A program made the translations under genes and the position numbers. Shown here piece after piece: positions 37,957 to 48,763 of a DNA stretch of 64,000 bases. The stretch is from Mycobacterium sp. MS1601. GTDB lineage: Bacteria; Actinomycetota; Actinomycetes; Mycobacteriales; Mycobacteriaceae. Numbering within the stretch: the first letter of the stretch is position 1; each line of letters begins with the position of its first letter. The stretch spans positions 3,720,001-3,784,000 of the forward strand of contig NZ_CP019420.1 in assembly GCF_001984215.1 (NCBI RefSeq), written 5' to 3'. The notes beneath the pieces are model-generated. The model saw nothing but the letters and a program-made list of their open reading frames with translations. It made no database searches and was not told where the DNA came from.

Positions 37957-38325
37957 GTGCGGGTGGTGATCCTGCTACTGCTCGCGGTGGACGGCGTGTT
38001 GTGTGCTGTCGCGGCGGCTCTTCTTCTTCCCTATCGGCTCGGTGGTGTGCCGATGCCGCTGAGCGCGGTGATCGCCGGTCTGCTCAACCTCGCCCTGGTC
38101 TGGGCCGCCTCGTACTGGACGACCTCCAACGGTCTTGCCGCGCTGCCGCTTTGGACATGGTTGGCAACGGTGGCCCTGATGACCTTCGGAGGCCCCGGTG
38201 GGGACGTCGTGTTCGGCGGCACCGGTGTGCTGGCCTACTCGGCGGTGCTGCTGATCCTCTTCGGCGCCAGCCCGGCCGCTTTCTGGCTGTGGGTGCGCAG
38301 CCAGAAGCGCTCAGTCGTCCCCTGA
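37957..38325 (+). CDS. Rv1171-like small membrane protein
   Basis: A 122-residue protein (from GTG 37957) with four membrane helices and a short basic C-terminus (WVRSQKRSVVP). M. tuberculosis Rv1171 lies at the same place after mshB. The start is uncertain: no ATG is in frame; CTG at 37903, overlapping the stop of the 35-codon ORF, would add 18 residues. The gene ends 15 bases into the convergent acidic-tail protein gene. Function unknown. Confidence 0.7.
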   Translation: MRVVILLLLAVDGVLCAVAAALLLPYRLGGVPMPLSAVIAGLLNLALVWAASYWTTSNGLAALPLWTWLATVALMTFGGPGGDVVFGGTGVLAYSAVLLILFGASPAAFWLWVRSQKRSVVP

Positions 38326-39420
38326 CGAATCCGCCGACGGGCTGTCATCGGAGCCGGAGGCCGCGGCAGTGTCCTTTGACGTCTCGGTCTTGTCGGTCGT
38401 GGCTTCTGTATCTGTATCTGTATCTGAAACGGCTTCGTCTTTGACGTCCGACTCGGCATCGGCATCGGTGTCGTCGGTCGGCTGATCGGCACCGGTCTCG
38501 TCCTCGGCGTCAACCTCGTCTTCGGCAGCCGTTTCGTCCTGGACAGTTTCCTGGTCCTGCTCGGACTCGTCGCCCGGGGCGACGTCGGTCTCGGCAGTGT
38601 CGGTTTCGACAGTGTCGGTTTCGACAGTGTCGGTTTCGACGACAGTCTCGCTTTCGGTGTCGACGTCCGTTTCGGTCCCCTCGGACACCGGGACTGCCGG
38701 TACGTCCACGGGCTCGGTGGCGATGGTGTCGACCACCGGGGTGGCCTTCGAGGCGTCGGCATCGGTTGCCGGTGCTTGGGACTCCGCGGCGTCGGACGGC
38801 TCCGGCGTGGCGAGGGTGGCCGCGGCCAGGGCTACGGAGCCGGGGAAGGGCGGGAACGGCGGAAGCGGCGGGAAGTAGCCCAGCAGCCAGTTGATCTCGC
38901 TCTGGATGAAGGCGTTGAAGCCGTCGACAACTCCGTTGACCAGTGTCGACGGGATGGCAGTGAGGTTGCCGTCCAACAGGTAGGCCACGCTCTGGAACCA
39001 GCTCTGCACCACGGGTTCGCCGGTGTAGTAGGCCACCATGACCTGGCCGGAGAAGTAGCCGACCACCGGAACCCAACCCACCGCCCAGGTCGCGGTCTCG
39101 AAACCCCACTGCACCCACGGCAGGGCAGCAAAGTAGAGGTCCATCAAGTTGGTCCCTGCGGACATCACTCCCGCCGCGGCGCCCACCGAGGGACTCTGCG
39201 GCTCGGACCGATCCGTCGGCGCGGGCAGTGCTGCGAGTGCATCGACCAACCCGGTCAGCATCACCGGGGTGGAAACGATCTGTCGATGTGCCGAGGTGGA
39301 CTCCACGGTGGCGGTGCGGACAGATGGGATTGACGCTGCATTGACCGGTGCCGCAGCCACCGCGCCCACGGTGAAAATCGATACACCGGCCATCAACACC
39401 GAACGCGGGGAAATGCCCAT
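38311..39420 (-). CDS. Secreted protein with long acidic Asp/Glu/Thr tail
   Basis: A 369-residue protein. The N-terminus MGISPRSVLMAGVSIFTVGA is a signal peptide cut near VNA and resembles the start of the large repeat protein. Residues about 85-190 contain hydrophobic aromatic-rich helices (LYFAALPWVQWGFETATWAV, GYFPPLPPFPPFPG); residues about 215-369 are Asp/Glu/Thr/Ser with VETDT five-residue repeats. It sits where M. tuberculosis has PE12 (Rv1172c) but is not a PE protein. Function unknown; divergent from fbiC across 214 bases. Confidence 0.78.
   Translation of the reverse strand: MGISPRSVLMAGVSIFTVGAVAAAPVNAASIPSVRTATVESTSAHRQIVSTPVMLTGLVDALAALPAPTDRSEPQSPSVGAAAGVMSAGTNLMDLYFAALPWVQWGFETATWAVGWVPVVGYFSGQVMVAYYTGEPVVQSWFQSVAYLLDGNLTAIPSTLVNGVVDGFNAFIQSEINWLLGYFPPLPPFPPFPGSVALAAATLATPEPSDAAESQAPATDADASKATPVVDTIATEPVDVPAVPVSEGTETDVDTESETVVETDTVETDTVETDTAETDVAPGDESEQDQETVQDETAAEDEVDAEDETGADQPTDDTDADAESDVKDEAVSDTDTDTEATTDKTETSKDTAAASGSDDSPSADSSGDD
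38596..38640 (-). repeat. Three 15-base coding repeats (VETDT)
   Basis: AGTGTCGGTTTCGAC is repeated three times head to tail within the acidic tail of the secreted protein. A second simple repeat, TCTGTA in about 3.5 copies, is at about 38405-38426 and encodes DTDTDTE. Such repeats can change length in frame. Confidence 0.8.
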
Positions 39421-39634
39421 TCCAACTCCTCGAAGACCCGTCCCGACCCGCAGTGGACCCGCGTTGTCGCAAACTCTCGAGGAGAATATCTGACGAGTTG
39501 CTCATTGCGCGGCGGTCAGCCGGAGGTCGACCCCCGGTGAGTCGCGAGCGCTATTGTGGCGGGCGTGGTGCGTGCCGTCGTTCCAGATAGTGAGACGCGA
39601 GGATGAACTGCCAACACCGCGTAGTTACACAGGA

Positions 39635-42223
39635 GTGGCTCTGAACCAGCAACACGGCACCCAGCTGCCCAGTCCGGTTGTCCCGCCCCGAGCCGGTGTT
39701 CCGGCCCAGCCCAGCCCTGCGGCTCTCCGTCGGGTGTTGAGGCGTGCGCGTGATGGGGTGGCGCTCAATGTTGATGAGGCTGCGTTGGCGTTGACGGCGC
39801 GTGGCGATGATCTGGCGGATTTGTGCGCTTCGGCGTCGCGGGTGCGGGATGCGGGGTTGGAGTCCGAGGGTCGTCGTGGGCCGAATGGACGGCTGCCGGT
39901 GTCGTATTCGCGCAAGGTGTTCATCCCGATTACCCATTTGTGCCGCGACACGTGTCATTACTGCACGTTCGTGACGGTGCCGGGGCGGTTGCGGGCTGCG
40001 GGCAAGGGCATGTTCATGGAGCCCGACGAGATCCTCGACGTCGCTCGCCGGGGCGCGGAGATGGGTTGTCAGGAGGCGTTGTTCACGCTGGGGGATCGCC
40101 CGGAGGCTCGGTGGCCTGAAGCTCAGCAGTGGCTCGATGAACGTGGGTATGACTCGACGTTGGATTATGTGCGGGCGATGGCGATCCGGGTGCTCGAGGA
40201 GACCGGGTTGTTGCCGCATCTGAATCCCGGGGTGATGTCGTGGAGTGAGCTCTCGCGGCTCAAGCCGGTGGCTCCGTCGATGGGGATGATGCTCGAGACC
40301 ACCTCGCGACGGTTGTTCGAGGTCAAGGGGCAGGCGCATTACGGGTCTCCGGACAAGGACCCGCAGGTGCGGTTGCGGACGTTGACTGATGCGGGCCGGT
40401 TGTCGATTCCGTTCACCACGGGGTTGTTGGTGGGGATCGGGGAGACGCTGGCCGAGCGGGCTGAGACCATCCATGCGATCCGCCGGTTGCACAAGGAGTT
40501 CGGGCACGTTCAGGAAGTGATCGTGCAGAATTTCCGGGCCAAGGATCACACCGCGATGGCCGCGACCCCGGATGCTGGGATCGAGGACTTCCTGGCCACT
40601 ATTGCTGTCACCCGGTTGGTGCTGGGCCCGAAGATGCGGGTTCAGGCGCCACCGAACCTGGTCTCTCGCTCGGAGTGCTTGGCGTTGATCGGCGCTGGTG
40701 TTGATGACTGGGGTGGGGTGTCGCCGCTGACCCCGGATCATGTGAACCCGGAGCGGCCGTGGCCGGCGCTGGAGGATCTCGCGTCGGTCACCGCGGAGGC
40801 CGGCTATGACCTGGTGGCGCGGTTGACCGCGCAACCACGGTATGTCCAGGCCGGTGCGGCCTGGATCGACCCGCGTGTGCGTGCGCATGTTGATGCCTTG
40901 GCTGATCCGGACACCGGGTGGGCCCGGCCGGTCACTCCGGTGGGGTTGCCGTGGCAGGAACCCGATGAGGCCGACGAATCGTTGGGGCGGGTCGATCTGC
41001 ACAGTGCTATCGATGTGCAGGGCCGGCTCACCGAGACCCGCTCGGATCTCGACAGTGCGTTCGGGGACTGGGAATCGATCCGCGACAAGGTCTCGGAGCT
41101 GGCCGCCCGCGCCCCCGAGCGCATCGACACCGATGTCTTGGCCGCGTTGCGTTCGGCGGAGAAGGATCCCGCCGGCTTGTCCGAGGACGCCTATCTGGCG
41201 TTGGCGACCGCCGACGGCCCGGCCCTGGACGCCGTCACCGCGTTGGCCGACGCGCTGCGCCGTGACGTCGTGGGCGACGACGTGACCTACGTGGTCAACC
41301 GCAATATCAACTTCACCAACATCTGCTACACCGGCTGTCGGTTCTGCGCCTTCGCGCAACGCAAAGGTGACGCCGATGCGTTTTCCCTGTCGACTGCCGA
41401 GGTCGCCGACCGGGCCTGGGAAGCGCACGTCGCCGGGGCCACCGAAGTGTGCATGCAGGGCGGCATCGATCCCGAACTGCCGGTCACCGGGTATGCCGAC
41501 CTGGTGCGCGCGGTCAAAGCCCGCGTCCCGGGCATGCACGTGCACGCGTTCTCCCCGATGGAGATCGCCAACGGTGTCACCCGCGCAGGCACCAGCACCC
41601 GGGAGTGGCTCACCGCGCTGCGCGAGGCCGGGCTGGACTCCATTCCCGGCACCGCCGCAGAAATTCTCGACGACGAGGTGCGCTGGGTGCTGACGAAGGG
41701 CAAACTGCCCACCTCGGAATGGATCGAGGTCATTACCACCGCCCACCAAGTCGGGCTGCGCTCCAGTTCGACCATGATGTACGGCCACGTCGACACCCCC
41801 AAACACTGGGTCGGACACCTCAACATCCTGCGACGCATCCAAGATCAGACCGGCGGTTTCACCGAGTTCGTGCCGCTACCGTTTGTGCACCAATCCTCAC
41901 CGCTGTATCTGGCCGGCGCCGCCCGCCCCGGACCCACGCACCGCGACAACCGCGCCGTGCACGCCCTGGCCCGGATCATGCTGCACGGCCGCATCCCCTC
42001 CATCCAGACCAGCTGGGTCAAACTCGGCACCGAACGCACCCAGATCATGCTGCAAGGCGGCGCCAACGACCTCGGCGGCACCCTCATGGAAGAAACCATC
42101 TCCCGCATGGCCGGCTCCGAAAACGGCTCTGCCAAAACCGTCGCCGAACTCCACGCCATCGCCGCCGGCATCAACCGCCCCGCCCGCCAACGCACCACCA
42201 CCTACACCGAGCACGCCGCCTGA
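39635..42223 (+). CDS. fbiC: FO synthase FbiC (CofG-CofH fusion)
   Basis: An 862-residue bifunctional radical-SAM enzyme that makes FO, the deazaflavin core of coenzyme F420, from tyrosine and 5-amino-6-ribitylamino-uracil. Two CX3CX2C clusters are visible: CRDTCHYC at 103-110 (CofG-like half) and CYTGCRFC at 564-571 (CofH-like half). The C-terminal end [20 protein letters not shown] and [12 protein letters not shown] matches Rv1173. GTG at 39635 gives the expected N-terminus, though the AGGAG overlaps it. Third positions are G-rich in the first half and C-rich in the second. Confidence 0.93.
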   Translation: MALNQQHGTQLPSPVVPPRAGVPAQPSPAALRRVLRRARDGVALNVDEAALALTARGDDLADLCASASRVRDAGLESEGRRGPNGRLPVSYSRKVFIPITHLCRDTCHYCTFVTVPGRLRAAGKGMFMEPDEILDVARRGAEMGCQEALFTLGDRPEARWPEAQQWLDERGYDSTLDYVRAMAIRVLEETGLLPHLNPGVMSWSELSRLKPVAPSMGMMLETTSRRLFEVKGQAHYGSPDKDPQVRLRTLTDAGRLSIPFTTGLLVGIGETLAERAETIHAIRRLHKEFGHVQEVIVQNFRAKDHTAMAATPDAGIEDFLATIAVTRLVLGPKMRVQAPPNLVSRSECLALIGAGVDDWGGVSPLTPDHVNPERPWPALEDLASVTAEAGYDLVARLTAQPRYVQAGAAWIDPRVRAHVDALADPDTGWARPVTPVGLPWQEPDEADESLGRVDLHSAIDVQGRLTETRSDLDSAFGDWESIRDKVSELAARAPERIDTDVLAALRSAEKDPAGLSEDAYLALATADGPALDAVTALADALRRDVVGDDVTYVVNRNINFTNICYTGCRFCAFAQRKGDADAFSLSTAEVADRAWEAHVAGATEVCMQGGIDPELPVTGYADLVRAVKARVPGMHVHAFSPMEIANGVTRAGTSTREWLTALREAGLDSIPGTAAEILDDEVRWVLTKGKLPTSEWIEVITTAHQVGLRSSSTMMYGHVDTPKHWVGHLNILRRIQDQTGGFTEFVPLPFVHQSSPLYLAGAARPGPTHRDNRAVHALARIMLHGRIPSIQTSWVKLGTERTQIMLQGGANDLGGTLMEETISRMAGSENGSAKTVAELHAIAAGINRPARQRTTTYTEHAA

Positions 42224-42283
42224 CCCACGGTCGAGTAGTCCTACGCATGTGGGCGGGCCTGGCCTACGGCGAAGATCGATGGC

Positions 42284-42616
42284 ATGGTCATCGACTCCGA
42301 GGCACCCCCGAGCAGCGCATCCTGGGGGTGGTGCGCCGCGGCGGCGCTGTGTCAGTTCTGGGCTGCGGTACTCGCTGTATCGGTATGGGCGACACCGGAC
42401 TTCGCCACTGATTTCGAGAACGGCACCCGCATCGCCAATGCCGGTTCGTCGGCCACTCTGTCCGCGGTGCTCTCGATCGTCGGGATCTTCTGCGCGTTGG
42501 CGGCCATCTTCCGTCCGCGGGCCAGTGCGCTTGCTGCTGGTGCGGGTGCAGTCCTCCTTCTCACGGGCTGTGCCACGGGTTTGTCGGCGCTGCCGCTCAT
42601 CGGGCACTACGGGTAA
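42284..42616 (+). CDS. Small hypothetical membrane protein
   Basis: A 110-residue protein with two or three hydrophobic helices (around WCAAAALCQFWAAVLAV, SAVLSIVGIFCALAAIF and LAAGAGAVLLLTGCATG). ATG at 42284 has no strong ribosome site. Codon use agrees with a real gene but I recognise no family. It lies between fbiC and yceI, where M. tuberculosis has Rv1174c, to which it shows no clear similarity. Confidence 0.55.
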   Translation: MVIDSEAPPSSASWGWCAAAALCQFWAAVLAVSVWATPDFATDFENGTRIANAGSSATLSAVLSIVGIFCALAAIFRPRASALAAGAGAVLLLTGCATGLSALPLIGHYG

Positions 42617-42634
42617 GACTTCGGCACTTGCCAG

Positions 42635-42671
42635 CGGACCGTGGTCCGGAATAGATTCGGACCGGGGTCCG
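42635..42671. promoter_or_regulatory. Double palindrome CGGACC-N2-GGTCCG before yceI
   Basis: Two perfect inverted repeats, CGGACCGTGGTCCG (42635-42648) and CGGACCGGGGTCCG (42658-42671), have centres 23 bases apart, about two helical turns. They lie 58 bases before the yceI ATG and just after the previous gene. This layout suits a dimeric repressor of MarR/TetR/HxlR type binding twice on one face. No regulator gene is adjacent. Confidence 0.75.
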
Positions 42672-42728
42672 TTTTGATATCCGAGGGTGCCGGGCCCGCC
42701 GAGTACCCAACCTGTTCAAGGAGAACCA

Positions 42729-43277
42729 ATGACCACTGCAGCAGCCACCGGCCTCACCGCCGGCACCTGGGCCATCGACCCGGTGCACTCGTCGATCAGC
42801 TTTTCCGTGCGCCACCTCGTGGTCAGCAAGGTGCGCGGTACTTTCGGCGCCTTCAGCGGTGCCATCACCGTGGCCGAGGACGGCACTCCGTCGGTAGCCG
42901 CCGAGATCGACGTCACCTCGATCAACACCGGCAACGAGCAGCGTGAAGAACACCTCAAGTCCGCTGATTTCTTCGACGTCGAGAAGTATCCCTCGGCGAG
43001 CTTCCGTTCCACCGGCGTGCAGTCCAAGGGCGACAGCTACGTGCTCGACGGCGAGTTCACCCTCAAAGGCGTCACCAAGCCCATCAGCTTGGCGCTGGAG
43101 TTCAATGGCGTCAACCCCGGTATGGGCCACGGCGAGGTTGCCGGTTTCGAAGCCTCGGTGGTGTTGAATCGCAAGGACTTCGGCATCGACATCGACATGC
43201 CGCTGGAGACCGGCGGATCCGTTGTCGGAGAAAAGGTGACCATCACTCTGGAGATCGAGGCGGTCAAGCAGGCCTGA
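42729..43277 (+). CDS. YceI-family polyisoprenoid-binding-like protein
   Basis: A 182-residue single-domain lipocalin-like YceI protein. AGTWAIDPVHSSISFSVRHL at the N-terminus and KYPSASFRSTGV, EFTLKGVTKPISL and DFGIDIDMPLETGGSVVGEK are family signatures. No signal peptide, so it should be cytoplasmic. YceI proteins bind long isoprenoid or fatty ligands. ATG at 42729 follows AAGGAGAA by about four bases. The double palindrome upstream implies tight repression by an unlinked regulator. Confidence 0.9.
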   Translation: MTTAAATGLTAGTWAIDPVHSSISFSVRHLVVSKVRGTFGAFSGAITVAEDGTPSVAAEIDVTSINTGNEQREEHLKSADFFDVEKYPSASFRSTGVQSKGDSYVLDGEFTLKGVTKPISLALEFNGVNPGMGHGEVAGFEASVVLNRKDFGIDIDMPLETGGSVVGEKVTITLEIEAVKQA

Positions 43278-43292
43278 TCTCGGCCCGATTCG

Positions 43293-45865
<2,573 letters not shown>

Positions 45866-45893
45866 TGTCGCAGAGTATGCGGTACCAGCGGTC

Positions 45894-45928
45894 CTATGCA
45901 ACAGGGTGCAGTGCACTCGCGTGCATAG
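45894..45928. promoter_or_regulatory. Inverted repeats in padR promoter region
   Basis: CTATGCA (45894-45900) and TGCATAG (45922-45928) are exact complements; inside them GTGCA-G-TGCAC (45906-45916) is a second palindrome. They lie 30-60 bases before the padR start. Candidate PadR operator; untested. Confidence 0.45.
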
Positions 45929-46139
45929 CCGCGGCAGGTTGCGCAACTTGTATATGCGACGTCTAGTATCAGTAAAAGCGTGTCCTGGCAATCAAGGTGC
46001 GCAAGTTAGGGCACACTGGCACAGTTGTCCGGTTTCAGCCCCCGGATACTTGTCACACCCACCGAGAACGAGATCCACCAGAAACTGAGTACGAACGCCC
46101 ATCCCGCCAGATAACACTGACAGGAGCCGAGGAGACCCC

Positions 46140-46463
46140 GTGACATACGTGATCGCTCAACCCTGCGTCGACGTCAAAGACAAGGCATGCATCGAGGAAT
46201 GCCCCGTCGACTGCATCTACGAGGGCGCACGCATGCTGTACATCCACCCCGACGAATGCGTGGACTGCGGCGCCTGCGAACCCGTCTGCCCGGTCGAGGC
46301 CATCTTCTACGAAGATGACGTTCCCGATGACTGGAGCAGCTACGCGCAGTCCAACGCCGACTTCTTCTCCGAACTCGGCTCACCCGGTGGCGCGTCCAAG
46401 GTCGGCCAGACCGATCACGATCCCGCCGCCATCAAGGAACTGCCGCCGCAGGGCGAGGACTGA
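46140..46463 (+). CDS. fdxC: Ferredoxin FdxC (7Fe-8S type)
   Basis: A 107-residue ferredoxin. Eight Cys are visible at about 9, 17, 21, 25, 40, 43, 46 and 50 (CIEECPVDC and [15 protein letters not shown]), the pattern of 3Fe-4S plus 4Fe-4S ferredoxins; acidic C-terminal tail. GTG at 46140 follows GAGGAG by six bases. It matches Rv1177 and is followed three bases later by dapC. Its electron partner is unknown. Confidence 0.92.
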   Translation: MTYVIAQPCVDVKDKACIEECPVDCIYEGARMLYIHPDECVDCGACEPVCPVEAIFYEDDVPDDWSSYAQSNADFFSELGSPGGASKVGQTDHDPAAIKELPPQGED

Positions 46464-46466
46464 ACC

Positions 46467-47564
46467 CTGACCCGGGTCTCAGCGCTCCTGCCGGTCTTCC
46501 CGTGGGACACCCTCGCGGATGTCACGGCCACGGCGCGTGCGCATGCAGGCGGCATCGTCGACCTGTCGGTAGGCACCCCGGTGGATCCGGTGGCGCCGGT
46601 CATCCGCGAGGCACTGGCTGAGGCCAGTTCCGCCCCGGGCTACCCCACCACGGCAGGTACCCCCGCCCTGCGCGCATCGGCCGTGGCGGCGCTGCGGCGC
46701 CGGTACGGCATCACCGCGCTTGCCGAGAGCGCGGTGCTGCCGGTGATCGGCACCAAAGAGCTGATCGCGTGGTTGCCGACGCTGCTGGGGCTCGGAGCCG
46801 ACGACCTGGTGGTGGTGCCGGAGCTGGCCTACCCCACCTATGACGTGGGAGCGCGACTCACCCGGTCGTCCGTGCTGGCCGCCGACTCGCTGACCCAGAT
46901 CGGTCCGCAGACACCAGCGCTGGTCTTCCTCAACTCACCGAGCAATCCGAGTGGCCGGGTGCTCGGCGTCGAGCACCTGCGCAAGGTGGTCGGCTGGGCC
47001 AGGGAGCGGGGCGTCGTGATCGCCTCCGACGAGTGTTATCTGGGGCTGGCATGGGACGTCGAGCCGCTGTCGGTGCTGCATCCCGACGTGTGCGACGGCG
47101 ATCACACCGGTCTACTGGCCATTCACTCGCTGTCGAAGACATCGTCGCTGGCCGGCTACCGCGCCGGTTTTGTCGCCGGCGATCCGGCGCTGGTCAGTGA
47201 GCTGCTGGCGGTGCGCAAGCACGCCGGGATGATGATGCCGGGGCCGATCCAGGCCGCGATGGTGGCCGCCCTCGACGACGACGGGCACGAAAAAGAGCAG
47301 CGCGAGCGGTATGCGCGCCGCCGCGACGTGTTGTTGCCCGCGGTGCGAGCCGCCGGCTTCACCGTGGATCATTCCGAGGCCGGGCTGTACCTCTGGGCCA
47401 CCCGCGACGAACCCTGCCGCGACACCCTGGCCTGGTTCGCCGATCGCGGCATCCTGGTGGCGCCGGGAGAGTTCTATGGCGCCAGTGGATCTCGCCATGT
47501 CAGGATCGCGCTGACCGCCACCGACGAACGTATCGAGGCGGCAGCACAGCGGCTCGCTGGTTAG
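46467..47564 (+). CDS. dapC: Succinyldiaminopimelate aminotransferase-like protein DapC, probable CTG start
   Basis: A 365-residue PLP-dependent class I/II aminotransferase. The PLP Lys is in SLSKTSSLAGYRAGF, the Asn/Asp site in NSPSNPSGRV and SDECYLG. Family N-terminus (SALLPVFPWDTLADV, IVDLSVGTPVDP) begins before any ATG, GTG or TTG: the first standard start in frame is GTG 46581, which would remove about 38 conserved residues. The only suitable codon is CTG at 46467, three bases after the fdxC stop. DapC acts in lysine/meso-diaminopimelate synthesis, matching Rv1178. Confidence 0.85.
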   Translation: MTRVSALLPVFPWDTLADVTATARAHAGGIVDLSVGTPVDPVAPVIREALAEASSAPGYPTTAGTPALRASAVAALRRRYGITALAESAVLPVIGTKELIAWLPTLLGLGADDLVVVPELAYPTYDVGARLTRSSVLAADSLTQIGPQTPALVFLNSPSNPSGRVLGVEHLRKVVGWARERGVVIASDECYLGLAWDVEPLSVLHPDVCDGDHTGLLAIHSLSKTSSLAGYRAGFVAGDPALVSELLAVRKHAGMMMPGPIQAAMVAALDDDGHEKEQRERYARRRDVLLPAVRAAGFTVDHSEAGLYLWATRDEPCRDTLAWFADRGILVAPGEFYGASGSRHVRIALTATDERIEAAAQRLAG

Positions 47565-47596
47565 CCGAACGGCGAGCCGGGAGGGCCGGCGCTACT

Positions 47597-48763
47597 TCAC
47601 CGCAGTCGCTCGTCCGGCACGCCGTAGCGGTCCTGGTAGCCGCGGACGCGTTCCCGGACCTCGCCGGCGTCGAGTCCGGTGTCGGCCCAGGTGTAGCGGC
47701 CCACCCCACCGTCGCCCGGATGGGCGGCCAGGTGCTCGCGCATCGCCAGTTCGACGTCGGGCCGCAGCTCCCGGCCGAGTTGCTGGTAGACGGACTTGAC
47801 CGTGGTCCAGGGGTCGCGGATGAAGTCGTTGAACAGCACGTCGATGACCTGTAAGCCAGTAGTCTCACGCACCCGCATCTCCCGCTCGAGACCCACGATG
47901 ATCTCTTCGTAGGACTGTGCCGCACATTCGGCGATGGTGCTCTCGTCGGTGGCCATGCGGCGCAGGTGATGGGTCAGCGCGCTGATCGAGGAGATGACGT
48001 TGAGCGGGTCGCGGTGGGTCTGCACCACCACGGCGTCGGGGTACTCGTCCAGCAGCGTGTCCAGCTGCCACAGATGCGCCGGTGATTTCAGCAGCCATTG
48101 CCCGGGGACGCCGGATTGCAAGTGCTGCAAGAACATCCGGTGAAACCGGTAAGCGCCGGAATGGTCGGCGTCGTACAGCAGCCACTTGTAGTACGTGGGC
48201 AGCCGGTATTGCACCGAGAAGATCATGCTGGCGAACTGGCTGCCGAAGATGCGCACACACTCCTGTCCCATGCGGGCGCCCATCGGGTGCAACGCCAGCA
48301 GCCCGGGTGCGATCTGTTCGGAGAGATCGATACCGGCCTGCGTCGTTGCGATCCGCGGATCGTCGCGATAGGTCTGCGGCTGGGGCGGCGGCACCGGGTT
48401 GTCCACCTCCCAGGTCAGGGGAGCGCGGAATTCGGGATCCAGGGACAGCAGGTCGTAGAGGATGGTGGTACCGGTGCGCGGTTGCCCGACGATCACCACC
48501 GGCTGCTCGATGCGCTGTTCGGCTACCTCGGGATGGGCCTTGCGCCAGGCGAACATCTGCAGTCGGTTGACCAGTGCGCGCACCACGTCGGCATGGGCAA
48601 TCTCGACGCCCAGCGGAGACAGTTTGGCCTCGTTGACCAGTCCGTCGCACAGCAGCTCCAGGCCGTCACTCCAGCCATAGGCGTCGCCGAAGTTGCGGCC
48701 GCCCGCGGCGTCGCACGCAACATCGATCAGCTCGTCGGGATCAAAGCGGTCGTGCAGTGTCAT
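47597..48763 (-). CDS. Sulfotransferase-family protein
   Basis: A 388-residue protein of the mycobacterial Sulfotransfer_3 group. The PAPS 5'-phosphosulfate loop is VVIVGQPRTGTTILYDLLS and the 3'-phosphate region is around VQTHRDPLNVISSISAL. ATG at 48763 overlaps the stop of the DUF1214 gene (ATGA). Acceptor unknown; members act on lipids, sterol-like molecules or glycolipids. Similar sulfotransferase/DUF1214 pairs occur in mycobacteria. Confidence 0.85.
   Translation of the reverse strand: MTLHDRFDPDELIDVACDAAGGRNFGDAYGWSDGLELLCDGLVNEAKLSPLGVEIAHADVVRALVNRLQMFAWRKAHPEVAEQRIEQPVVIVGQPRTGTTILYDLLSLDPEFRAPLTWEVDNPVPPPQPQTYRDDPRIATTQAGIDLSEQIAPGLLALHPMGARMGQECVRIFGSQFASMIFSVQYRLPTYYKWLLYDADHSGAYRFHRMFLQHLQSGVPGQWLLKSPAHLWQLDTLLDEYPDAVVVQTHRDPLNVISSISALTHHLRRMATDESTIAECAAQSYEEIIVGLEREMRVRETTGLQVIDVLFNDFIRDPWTTVKSVYQQLGRELRPDVELAMREHLAAHPGDGGVGRYTWADTGLDAGEVRERVRGYQDRYGVPDERLR

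Noticed and set aside
39551..41842. A 763-codon minus-strand frame antisense to fbiC
   Set aside because: Arg/His/Gln-rich shadow of a conserved gene whose both radical-SAM motifs are intact.
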